Shown: one piece after another, positions 7,718 through 18,921 of the stretch
Layout: every line of letters begins with the position of its first letter
Numbering within the stretch: the first letter of the stretch is position 1
NCBI GenBank assembly: GCA_902825985.1
Contig: CADEDC010000062.1
Location: 1 to 33,279, forward strand
Origin: an uncultured Acidobacteriota bacterium
GTDB taxonomy: Bacteria > Acidobacteriota > Vicinamibacteria > Vicinamibacterales > CAVVIG01
DNA: 33,279 nucleotides
Direction: 5' to 3'
The notes under the pieces: model-generated
What the model was told of the DNA's origin: nothing
What the model saw: the letters and a program-made list of their open reading frames with translations, nothing else
Database searches by the model: none
Program-made: the position numbers and the translations under genes

Positions 7718-10256
7718 TCGCGGCGCCTGGTACCCCCGTCCCCAGGTGCGGCGCCGGGCTCACACCGTTCCTGGTGGCACTCCAGTAGGCGGTCCGTCGG
7801 CCGGCGGTCCTGACGTCGAGGTCGTGGCCGTCGGTGTCGACGGTGATCGCGCCGTCCTGGTCGGTGCGGTAGACCGACGCACCGCGCGCCTCGAGGCGGC
7901 GAATCACTGCCGGTGCCGGATGGCCGAAGGCGTTGCCACGGCCGGCGCTGACAATCGCGACCGTCGGGGCGAGCCGCTCGATGAACCACGCTCCGCTGGA
8001 CGTGGCGCTGCCGTGGTGCGCCGCTTTCAGCACGCGCCGCGGCGCCGCCGCGAACTGGTCGGCCAGGCTCGACTCCACCTCCCGGCCGATGTCCCCCGGC
8101 AGCACGATCGAGACATCGTGCCAGCGCAGTTCGAGGACGATCGAGTCGTCGTTCCGCGGTTCCTGGCGCTCCCAGTCCGGCGGGACCGGATGATGGACCT
8201 GCACGTCGACGCCGTCGATGACCGTGACGTCGGCCCGCTGGACCTGCGTCCAGCGGACCCCCAGCCCGACCGCCAGCGCCCGGACGTCCTGCAGGAGCGG
8301 GAGGCGTGGCACCGGAACCCCGTCCCAGACGTCGAACGGCCGCAACGCGCGCAGCACGGCGGCCGCACCTCCGACATGATCGACGTCGCCATGCGTCAAG
8401 ACCACGGTATCGAGGCGACGGATGCCGAGGTGGCGCACCGTCGGGACCACCACGCGGTCGCCAACGTCGTAGGTCTGCGATGCTGAACCGCCCGCATCCA
8501 CCAGCATCGTCGCCCCACGCGGAAATCGGACGAGGGTCGCATCGCCCTGCCCGACGTCCAGGAACGTGACCCGGAGCCGCCCGCTGCTGCGCGTCGCGAA
8601 CATCGTCCATGGTTCGACGGCAATCCAGACCGCCGCCGCGCCGGCCGCGACGGCGCTGCCGAGCCGCACCCACCGGGCAACCGATGACCGGCCAGCCCCG
8701 CCACGGTGCGCCAGCAGGAGCGCGAGACCAAGAGACCCGACGTAGACGATCACGACCCAGACGGATGGTCGCGCCACGCGCCACGCCAGCGCCGGAAGCC
8801 AGTCCACCAGCGACGCGGAGGTCACCAGCGTCGATGCGCACATCGCCGCCAGCCAGCCGGTGGCATCGGCGGCGCCTGGCCACATCAGGCTGAGTGGCAC
8901 CAGCAGCATGCCGGTCACCTGCACGACTGCCATCAGCGGGATGGCCAGCAGGTTCAGCAGCAGTCCAGCCATCGTGATGCGGCCGAACAGCGAGGCCACC
9001 ACCGGCAGCAGGGCGGCTTCCGCCGCCAGCGACGCCACGATGGTTGCCGCCAGGGACCGCGGCAGCGCCCAGCGGACCGTCAGCGGCGCGAGCGGCGACG
9101 CGGCGAGAATGCCGAGGGTGGCGCCAAACGACAGCAGGAAGCCAGGATCGGCCACCGCCAGCGGATCCAGGGCGACGAGGCCGCCCGCCGCGACCAGCAG
9201 ACCGTGCAGCGGCGGCAGCCGATGGTCGAGCGCACGCGCGGCGAAGGACAGCACCGCCACCGTGATCGCCCGGGTGACCGATGCGCCGCCGTCGACCACC
9301 TGCCCGTAGACGAGCAACAGCACGATGGCGGTCGCCATTGCCGCTCGCCCGAGCAGCCCGGCCCAGCGAAAGAGCACGAGCGCCAGCGCCGCGAAGATGG
9401 CGATGTTGCCGCCGGAGATCGCAATGACGTGATAGGTGCCGGCCTCCTGCAGCGTGCGTTCGACCCCTGCGGCAAGGCCGGCGCGATCGCCGATCAGGAT
9501 GGCCGTGACCACGCCGGCAGCCACGGCACTCCAGCCGCCGACATGGCGAGCCACCGCGCGGCGCACGAACGCCCGGGCGGCCGCGGCCGCCTCCGTGCGC
9601 GGCGATCCGGGCGCGATCACCTCGATGAGCGTCGCGCTCTTCACGGTGCCGACCAGCACGATGCCGCGACGCGCCAGCGCCTGCGTCTCGTCCATCGCCC
9701 CCGGATTCCGGTGCGGCGTCGGACGCCGCACGTGGACCGGGGCGCGGATGGTGCGTCCGGCCCGCCAGCGGTCGGCGCCGGCGGCAGCCAATCGTCCTGA
9801 CACCGACAGCAGGACGCCTCCCTGCACGGCGTGCGATGCGGGTACATCGACCGCCGTCTCGCGCCGGCCGCCACCGCGCCCGCGTACATCGAGCCGGGTG
9901 ACGGCGACGCTCAGCGACACCGCGTCGGCGCCGACGCGCGCATCCGACCGCAGGGTGCCGTGCAGTTCGCCCACGACCACGTCGTCGTCGCGGACTGCCG
10001 CGTCGAATACGGCGCGCAGCGACGGGCGCCAGGCGTCGTCCCAGGCCCGGGTCGCCAGCGACGCCCCGCCGGCCGCGAAGGCGACGACGACGCCGACGAG
10101 GAAGCCGAGGGGGTGGGCGCGCCGGACCGCGGCCACGACGAGAGCGGTGGCGACGGCCAGGGTCAGCAGCAGCGCCGGCAGGGGCCAGGGCTGCCACAGA
10201 CCGTAGGCGCTGCCGCCCAGCAGCGCGAGCATGGGAAGCGCCGATGACAGCTGCAC
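7692..10256 (-). CDS. comEC: ComEC/Rec2-family DNA uptake membrane channel
   Basis: The 854-residue inner-membrane protein has the three-part ComEC architecture. An N-terminal pair of hydrophobic segments and a DUF4131-type extracellular domain (about 1-200) come first. The Competence domain (about 225-530) follows, with HVIAISGGNIAIFAAL and many membrane helices. The C-terminal metallo-beta-lactamase domain (about 575-830) contains VTFLDVGQGDATLVRFP, LVDAGGS, VVLTHGDVDHVGG and KAAHHGSATSS. In natural competence ComEC passes single-stranded DNA into the cytosol, and the MBL domain may be a nuclease. The start is GTG at 10256. No comEA or other competence genes are adjacent. The nearest upstream gene is carB, 153 bases away; that spacer shows no clear feature. 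Confidence 0.93.
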   Translation of the reverse strand: MQLSSALPMLALLGGSAYGLWQPWPLPALLLTLAVATALVVAAVRRAHPLGFLVGVVVAFAAGGASLATRAWDDAWRPSLRAVFDAAVRDDDVVVGELHGTLRSDARVGADAVSLSVAVTRLDVRGRGGGRRETAVDVPASHAVQGGVLLSVSGRLAAAGADRWRAGRTIRAPVHVRRPTPHRNPGAMDETQALARRGIVLVGTVKSATLIEVIAPGSPRTEAAAAARAFVRRAVARHVGGWSAVAAGVVTAILIGDRAGLAAGVERTLQEAGTYHVIAISGGNIAIFAALALVLFRWAGLLGRAAMATAIVLLLVYGQVVDGGASVTRAITVAVLSFAARALDHRLPPLHGLLVAAGGLVALDPLAVADPGFLLSFGATLGILAASPLAPLTVRWALPRSLAATIVASLAAEAALLPVVASLFGRITMAGLLLNLLAIPLMAVVQVTGMLLVPLSLMWPGAADATGWLAAMCASTLVTSASLVDWLPALAWRVARPSVWVVIVYVGSLGLALLLAHRGGAGRSSVARWVRLGSAVAAGAAAVWIAVEPWTMFATRSSGRLRVTFLDVGQGDATLVRFPRGATMLVDAGGSASQTYDVGDRVVVPTVRHLGIRRLDTVVLTHGDVDHVGGAAAVLRALRPFDVWDGVPVPRLPLLQDVRALAVGLGVRWTQVQRADVTVIDGVDVQVHHPVPPDWERQEPRNDDSIVLELRWHDVSIVLPGDIGREVESSLADQFAAAPRRVLKAAHHGSATSSGAWFIERLAPTVAIVSAGRGNAFGHPAPAVIRRLEARGASVYRTDQDGAITVDTDGHDLDVRTAGRRTAYWSATRNGVSPAPHLGTGVPGAAISPGSGRP
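7721..7751. terminator. Hairpin at the mazG/comEC convergent ends
   Basis: CGGCGCCTGG (7721-7730) can pair with CCAGGTGCGG (7742-7751) with one mismatch and one G-T pair, around an 11-base loop. It begins 3 bases after the mazG stop. It lies inside the comEC coding end, so it could terminate mazG transcription. No T-run follows, so a simple intrinsic terminator is not proven. Confidence 0.4.
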
Positions 10257-10409
10257 ATCGGCAGCGGCAGCAAGAAGCGGGACGCGCCACCGGCGGGCGG
10301 CGGCGCGCGTCGGCAGCAGCCGATCCGCCTGATCGTGCGTGGGTTGCGGCGGGCGACGACGGCGGCAGGTAGGCCGGCGCGGCGCGCGGATGCACGAAGT
10401 GCGCGGCGG

Positions 10410-13709
<3,300 letters not shown>

Positions 13710-13711
13710 CG

Positions 13712-14836
13712 CTAACCGCGCCCCTCGATCATCTCGATGAAATCCGTGAACAGATAGTCGGCATCGTGCGGTCCGGGCGACGCCTCCGGGTGGTACTGCA
13801 CCGAGAAGGCGGGCCGCGACGTGTGGCGCAGGCCCTCCACCGTCTGGTCGTACAGGTTGACGTGGGTGACGATCGCATGCGCCGGCATCGTCGCCGGATC
13901 GACGGCGAAGCCATGATTCTGCGACGTGATCTCGATGCGCCCGGTGTCGAGCTTCTTCACCGGATGGTTGCCGCCGCGGTGGCCGAACTTCAGCTTGTAG
14001 GTGGTGGCGCCGACCGCCAGTCCGAGAATCTGGTGGCCGAGGCAGATGCCGAACGTCGGCACGTTGGCCTCGACGATCTGCTTCACGTTGTCGATGGCGT
14101 AGGTCAGCGGCGCCGGATCGCCCGGGCCGTTGCTGAGGAACACGCCGTCGGGCCGGCCGGCCAGCAGTTCGGCCGCCGGCGCGGTGGCCGGGTAGACGCG
14201 CACCTCACAATTGTGGGCGCTGAGGCGCCGCAGGATGTTCCATTTCATGCCGAAGTCGTAGGCGGCGATCCGCAGCCGGCGCGTCGCGCGCTTCTCGGGC
14301 TCGACGGCGTAGCTGCCGATGTCGTCCACCGGCCAGTCGAACGGGCTCGCCGTGGTGACCACCCGCACGAGATCCGAGCCTTCCATCGGCGGAACCCCGG
14401 CGGCGCGCGCGACCAGCGCCTCGGGGTCCAGGCCGTCGCCGGTGGCCACGACGCCGCGCATGACGCCGTGCGAGCGCAGGCGGCGCGTCAACTCACGCGT
14501 GTCGATGCCCGAAATCGCGACGAGGTTGTTGCGCACCAGGTAGTCGCGCAGCGTCCCGTCGGCCCGCCAGTTGCTCGCGAGCGGCGACTCCTGCCGGATG
14601 ATGAAGCCGGACGCGCGCACGCCGCGTGACTCGACGTCCTCGTCGGACACTCCGTAGTTGCCGATTTCGGGGCAGGTCATCGTGACAATCTGCCCGGAGT
14701 ACGACGGGTCGGTCAGGATTTCCTGGTAGCCGGTCATGCTGGTGTTGAACACCACCTCGCCGAGCGCTTCGCCGAGCGCTCCGGCCGCCGTCCCGCGATA
14801 CCAGGTTCCATCTTCAAGGGCGAGAATAGCTTCCAA
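13712..14836 (-). CDS. carA: Carbamoyl-phosphate synthase small subunit (glutamine amidotransferase)
   Basis: The 374-residue protein supplies ammonia to CarB by hydrolysing glutamine. The N-terminal CPSase small-subunit domain shows LEDGTWYRG and [23 protein letters not shown] (27-49). The class I amidotransferase domain (about 188-370) carries [13 protein letters not shown] with nucleophile C265, and [11 protein letters not shown] with catalytic H349 and E351. Length matches the family. The start is TTG at 14836, preceded by AAGGA at an 8-base spacing, which supports it. It forms an operon with carB. Confidence 0.97.
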   Translation of the reverse strand: MEAILALEDGTWYRGTAAGALGEALGEVVFNTSMTGYQEILTDPSYSGQIVTMTCPEIGNYGVSDEDVESRGVRASGFIIRQESPLASNWRADGTLRDYLVRNNLVAISGIDTRELTRRLRSHGVMRGVVATGDGLDPEALVARAAGVPPMEGSDLVRVVTTASPFDWPVDDIGSYAVEPEKRATRRLRIAAYDFGMKWNILRRLSAHNCEVRVYPATAPAAELLAGRPDGVFLSNGPGDPAPLTYAIDNVKQIVEANVPTFGICLGHQILGLAVGATTYKLKFGHRGGNHPVKKLDTGRIEITSQNHGFAVDPATMPAHAIVTHVNLYDQTVEGLRHTSRPAFSVQYHPEASPGPHDADYLFTDFIEMIEGRG

Positions 14837-14920
14837 CGATTTGGTCCTTGTGCTCTGTGCGCGTGAGCCGTCCGCGCCGCATCGGTCGCCGGGTCATTCA
14901 GTCGCCGGTCCCGATTCGAC

Positions 14921-14946
14921 GCCCGCCGCCGCTCCTGGCAGCGGGC
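14921..14946 (-). terminator. 10-base-pair GC hairpin between the PEGA protein gene and carA
   Basis: GCCCGCTGCC pairs along its whole length (one G-T) with GGCGGCGGGC on the minus strand, closing a 6-base loop AGGAGC. It lies 28 bases after the stop of the PEGA protein and about 85 bases before the carA TTG. No T-run follows. It may end the upstream transcript or lie in the carA leader. A GATAAT box at 14960-14955 just upstream could be a carA promoter, in which case the hairpin would sit at the 5' end of the carAB mRNA. Confidence 0.45.
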
Positions 14947-14974
14947 AGCCTTGTATTATCCGTCATCTTGACCG

Positions 14975-17098
14975 TCACTGCTCGAGCGAGGCGGTGACGC
15001 GATTGCGCTCGTCTGCAGCGACGCGCACCGACGAGGACCAGCGGCGATAGCCATCGAGCTCCAGACGCACGACGTGCGAGCCGGTTTCGATGCTCGATAC
15101 GGTCAGCGGGGTCGTGCCGATCCGGCGGCCATCCAGGAACACCGTCGCCCCGGTCGGCCGGCTTTCTACCGTCAATGCCGCGGTGAAGAGCGCGCCAGCG
15201 GCTGCGGCGGACGCGGCGGCTTGACGCGCCGGCTCGAGATCGACGACGACGGACTGCGCCGGCTGCGACGCCGAGACCGTCACCCGGCGCTCGGCCGCTG
15301 CATAGCCGGCGCGCGTCAGGCGCAGCGTGTGGGTCCCGAACGGCAACGTCCGCAGCGTCGTCGGCGTCGTCCCGACGTCGCGGCCGTTCAACACGACCCG
15401 GGCCCCCGCCGGCGACGTCCGCACCAGCACCCGCCCGCCCGCCGTCGCGCCGCGCGCCGGCGACGGATCGGTGCGACGCTCCACCCGCGGCCGCGGCGCC
15501 GGGACATCCAGGTTGCGCGGTGCACCGGCGGGTGGCCGCGTGACGGCGGCGGGCGGCGGCGGGGGCACCGCCGCCGGGGTGCCAGCGGCGCGCGCGTCGG
15601 CCGGCGGGGCTGGTGCCTTCGCCATGTCGGCAGCCGCCGCCGGTTCCGCGACCTCCGGCGACACCACCGGCGCCGCCGGTCGCGGGCTGGCGGGTGGGGC
15701 GGCAGCCATCTGCGCGATCGCCGGCGCCGTGGCGGTGGCGGTCGCCACCGCCGGTTCGGCGCCACGGTTGGCGAAGACGAAGAATCCGAGCGCAATCCCG
15801 ACGATGACGCCGACCAGCAGGGCCACCGGAATCGGCCAGACCGACGACGGCGCAGGCGGCGCGCCGACCGGTGCGACCGGCGGCAGCCCGGCGGCCGACG
15901 TCGGCGCGGTCACCACGGAAGCCGATTCACTGGCGGCTGCCGATGCCGACGGCGGCGTCTCACCGTCGTCGCGCGGCATGAGCGACGGCTGCTCCGCCAG
16001 GACGGGCTCCCGGTCCACCCCGCGCAGCGCCCAGTCGGTGGCGTCATCGGCCCCTCCAGGGCCGGCCTCGGTGGCCAGCGTCAGGTCGGCGGTGTCGTCC
16101 GCATGAACTGCCGTGTCGAGCGGCACATCGCCGGGCAGCAGTTCCGGCATCGCGCCGCGCAACGGTTCGTCGATCGAGAGAGGACCCGCCAGGGGCAGCT
16201 CGAGCGGTGTCGGCGGCACCACGGCCCGGCCCGCCGTCGCCTGGCGCGGCGTCGCCGATACTGCCAGCAGGCTCCGGTCGACGGTCTGTTTCAACGCGTC
16301 TGCAAAGGCCAGCGCTGTCGGGAACCGGTCGGCGGGTCGTTCGGCCAGCGCCTGGGCGAACACCGCCCGCAGCGCCGCGTTGTCGTCCCCGTCGAAGAGC
16401 CCGTCGATGGCGGCGGGACTGGAGGGACGCCGGCCGGTCATCATCTCGGCAATCAGGACGGCCAGGCTGTAGACATCGGCGCGGCGGTCCCAGGCGTCGC
16501 CGGCGACCCGTTCCGGCGCCGCATACGGTCGACGCACCGGCGGCATGACACCGATGGCGTCGAGCGCCTGGGCGATACCGAATCCGGTGACGCGGGCATC
16601 GTCGGTCGCCAACAGGACGTCACGCGGATGCAGCGCGCCGTGGAGAACCCCGACCGCGGCGGCGAAATCCAGGGCACCGGCCAGCTGGGCGGCCACCCGG
16701 GCCGCATCGTCACCAGGGGCGCCGCCGAACTCACGAATGACGGTGTCGAGCGAGTCGGCGGCGACGAAGTCCTGGGCCAGAAAGGGTGATGCGTCGGCGA
16801 CGCCGGCCAGGATTGGCGCGGCCATGGCCGGATGCGCCAGGTCGGCGTCGATGAGGTGCTGAAGGCGATCGATGAACTGCGGGATCCGCTCGGGTGTCAG
16901 GTTCAGCTTGAAGAGCTTGACGGCGACCAGCCGATCCTGGTCGGGATCGTAGGCACGGAAGACCGGTCCCAGCGTGCCAGCGCCAATCTGATGCAGCACG
17001 CGGAACGGACCGAACGCATCGGGGGGCGCGGCGCCTGCCGCTTCGGTGTTCAGCGGTGTACTCCTCGGGAAAGCGTCCGAATCGTAGCACTGAACCAC
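14975..17098 (-). CDS. Membrane-anchored PEGA protein with degenerate protein-kinase domain
   Basis: The 707-residue protein has a Ser/Thr-kinase-like domain (about 30-270), an acidic/serine-rich linker, one transmembrane helix (about 421-443), an Ala/Pro-rich stretch (450-550) and two PEGA domains (about 555-610 and 642-705), expected outside the cytosol. The glycine loop (IGAGTLGPVF, 38-47) and the VAIK-type lysine K61 are kept. The HRD motif is H153-G154-A155, the loop lysine and asparagine positions hold H157 and D160, and DFG is G172-F173-G174. These changes predict loss of phosphotransfer, so it is a probable pseudokinase. PEGA domains often bind envelope or surface components. The start is uncertain: GTG at 17098, or CTG at 17053, which has GAGGAG 7 bases upstream. 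It diverges from bshC. Confidence 0.88.
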   Translation of the reverse strand: MVQCYDSDAFPRSTPLNTEAAGAAPPDAFGPFRVLHQIGAGTLGPVFRAYDPDQDRLVAVKLFKLNLTPERIPQFIDRLQHLIDADLAHPAMAAPILAGVADASPFLAQDFVAADSLDTVIREFGGAPGDDAARVAAQLAGALDFAAAVGVLHGALHPRDVLLATDDARVTGFGIAQALDAIGVMPPVRRPYAAPERVAGDAWDRRADVYSLAVLIAEMMTGRRPSSPAAIDGLFDGDDNAALRAVFAQALAERPADRFPTALAFADALKQTVDRSLLAVSATPRQATAGRAVVPPTPLELPLAGPLSIDEPLRGAMPELLPGDVPLDTAVHADDTADLTLATEAGPGGADDATDWALRGVDREPVLAEQPSLMPRDDGETPPSASAAASESASVVTAPTSAAGLPPVAPVGAPPAPSSVWPIPVALLVGVIVGIALGFFVFANRGAEPAVATATATAPAIAQMAAAPPASPRPAAPVVSPEVAEPAAAADMAKAPAPPADARAAGTPAAVPPPPPAAVTRPPAGAPRNLDVPAPRPRVERRTDPSPARGATAGGRVLVRTSPAGARVVLNGRDVGTTPTTLRTLPFGTHTLRLTRAGYAAAERRVTVSASQPAQSVVVDLEPARQAAASAAAAGALFTAALTVESRPTGATVFLDGRRIGTTPLTVSSIETGSHVVRLELDGYRRWSSSVRVAADERNRVTASLEQ

Positions 17099-17131
17099 TG
17101 CCCATTCAACGTGTTACAGCGCATCGCGGAG

Positions 17132-17155
17132 TGCCGGCCGGGGAGCCGGCCGGCA
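17132..17155. repeat. Perfect 10-bp inverted repeat in a divergent promoter region
   Basis: TGCCGGCCGG (17132-17141) is followed by loop GGAG and its exact complement CCGGCCGGCA. It sits in the 152-base gap between the divergent PEGA pseudokinase gene and bshC. This position is unusual for a terminator. It could be an operator or an RNA structure in a leader. Apart from this hairpin I see no clear promoter in 17099-17250. Confidence 0.5.
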
Positions 17156-17250
17156 ACCGATGCTGACGAGCTTAGTTCTGGCCCATCAAGCGCATAGCGG
17201 CGATCGCCTGCTTGACAGTCCGACGAGCGCTTTGAGACAGTAAGCAACCG

Positions 17251-18918
17251 GTGCCGGCCAACTCAACTGAATTGATCACAGCCTCGGGCGAAGTGCCGGC
17301 CCGGGTCGCTGTCGATCTTCGTCGTTTCCCGTGGATCCGCCGCCTGGCGGCCGACTACGCCTACGACTTCGCCGCCGTCGCCCCATTCTTCTCAGGTGAT
17401 CCGGCGGACAGTCAGGCCTGGGCGGACGTGATCGCCCGCAGCCAGGCTCATCCCCGTCGAGGCGCCGACATCGCCGCCGTGATCGCCGCGCAGCAGGCCC
17501 GTCGCGGTGCCCCGGAGGCGGCACGGACGGCCGCAATGCGCCTCGCCGATCCGAGCACCGTGGCCATCGTCACCGGCCAGCAGGCCGGACTGTTCGGTGG
17601 CCCGCTCTTCACCCTGCTCAAGGCGCTCACCACCCTGAAACTCGCCGATCAGGTGTCCCGCCAGCACCACGTGCCCTGTGTCGCCGTCTTCTGGATCGAC
17701 GCCGAGGATCACGACTGGAACGAGGTACGCTCCTGCACCGTGCTCGACGAGGCGCTCGCCACGGCGACCGTCTCGCTGCCGGCCCGCGGTGGCGAAGATC
17801 CGGTGCCGGTGGCCGAGCATCGGCTGGACGACCACATCACGAGCGTACTCGACGAGCTCGAACGGCTGCTCCCCGAGACGGAGTTCCGGGCCGACATCTT
17901 CGCGGCGCTGCGGCGCGCCTACGCTCCCGGTGCCGGCATGGCCGACGCCTTCGGCATCTGGCTCGAGACGGTGCTGGGGCCGCGCGGTCTGCTGGTCTAC
18001 GACTCGTCCGATCCGGCGGCCAAGCCGCTGGCCAGCGGGGTGTTCGTGCAGGAGCTGTCGACGCCGGGCGAAACCGTCCGTCGTGCGGCGGCGGCCGGCG
18101 CCGAACTGGTGGCGCTCGGCTACCATTCGCAGGTCCACGCCAACCCGGACACGCTGGCGCTGTTCCGCCTGCACCCCGGCCGGCGCTCGATGCGCCATCA
18201 GGACGGACATGCGGTCATCGGTGACGACCGCGTCCCGCTCGCGACGCTGGTGACGGAGGCGCGGGAGCGACCGGTCGGCTTCAGTCCGAACGTCCTGCTG
18301 CGTCCGATCGTCCAGGACACGCTGTTCCCGACCGTCTGCTACGTCGCCGGGCCCAACGAGCTCGCCTATCTCGGCCAGCTGCGCGGCGTCTACGCACACT
18401 TCGGCCTGCCGATGCCGCTGATGTACCAGCGCGCCTCGGCGACGCTGCTCGATTCGGCGGCCATGCGGTTCCTCACGAAATACGACGTCGCCCTCGAGAA
18501 CCTGCAGGCGCAGGACGAGGCGGCCCTGAACGACCTGCTGAAGGCGCAGATTCCGGCCACCGTGGACGCCGCGTTCGACGAAGCGGCGCGCGCCATCGAC
18601 GCCCAGATGAATCAGGTGGTCGAAGTGATTCCGGCCATCGATCCGACGCTCGAGCATACCGCCCGATCGACGCTCGGCCGCATGCAGCACGATCTCCACA
18701 CGCTGCACAACAAGATGATCAACGCGGCGAAACGCCGCGACGAGACACTGCGCCGCCAGTTCACCCGGACGCGGGCCCTGACGTTCCCCGGCGGGCACGC
18801 TCAGGAGCGGACCCTCGGGTTCCTGTCGTTCCTCAATCAGTACGGGCCGTCACTCGTCGACCGGCTCGACGCGGAGCTGCCGCTCGATCTCGGACGGCAC
18901 TGGATGATCGCCATCTGA
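17251..18918 (+). CDS. bshC: Bacillithiol biosynthesis cysteine-adding enzyme BshC
   Basis: The 555-residue protein is the putative cysteine ligase that adds cysteine to glucosaminyl-malate in the last step of bacillithiol synthesis, a cytosolic low-molecular-weight thiol pathway. Family landmarks are VTGQQAGLFGGPLFTLLKAL (107-126), VAVFWIDAEDHDWNEV (144-159), and the mid-protein PNVLLRPIVQDTLFPTVCYVAGPNELAYLGQL. A long C-terminal helical coiled-coil ends in GHAQERTLGFLSFLNQYG. Length is close to the usual 540. The start is GTG at 17251 with no strong Shine-Dalgarno site. It lies 3 bases before the penicillin-binding protein gene, so the two are probably co-transcribed. bshA and bshB are not in the window. 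Confidence 0.93.
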   Translation: MPANSTELITASGEVPARVAVDLRRFPWIRRLAADYAYDFAAVAPFFSGDPADSQAWADVIARSQAHPRRGADIAAVIAAQQARRGAPEAARTAAMRLADPSTVAIVTGQQAGLFGGPLFTLLKALTTLKLADQVSRQHHVPCVAVFWIDAEDHDWNEVRSCTVLDEALATATVSLPARGGEDPVPVAEHRLDDHITSVLDELERLLPETEFRADIFAALRRAYAPGAGMADAFGIWLETVLGPRGLLVYDSSDPAAKPLASGVFVQELSTPGETVRRAAAAGAELVALGYHSQVHANPDTLALFRLHPGRRSMRHQDGHAVIGDDRVPLATLVTEARERPVGFSPNVLLRPIVQDTLFPTVCYVAGPNELAYLGQLRGVYAHFGLPMPLMYQRASATLLDSAAMRFLTKYDVALENLQAQDEAALNDLLKAQIPATVDAAFDEAARAIDAQMNQVVEVIPAIDPTLEHTARSTLGRMQHDLHTLHNKMINAAKRRDETLRRQFTRTRALTFPGGHAQERTLGFLSFLNQYGPSLVDRLDAELPLDLGRHWMIAI

Positions 18919-18921
18919 CGC

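Noticed and set aside
10257..10409. Possible small gene or RNA between comEC and carB
   Set aside because: Only GC-rich sequence with a 4-base-pair stem was seen; no start-RBS combination or conserved RNA fold could be supported.
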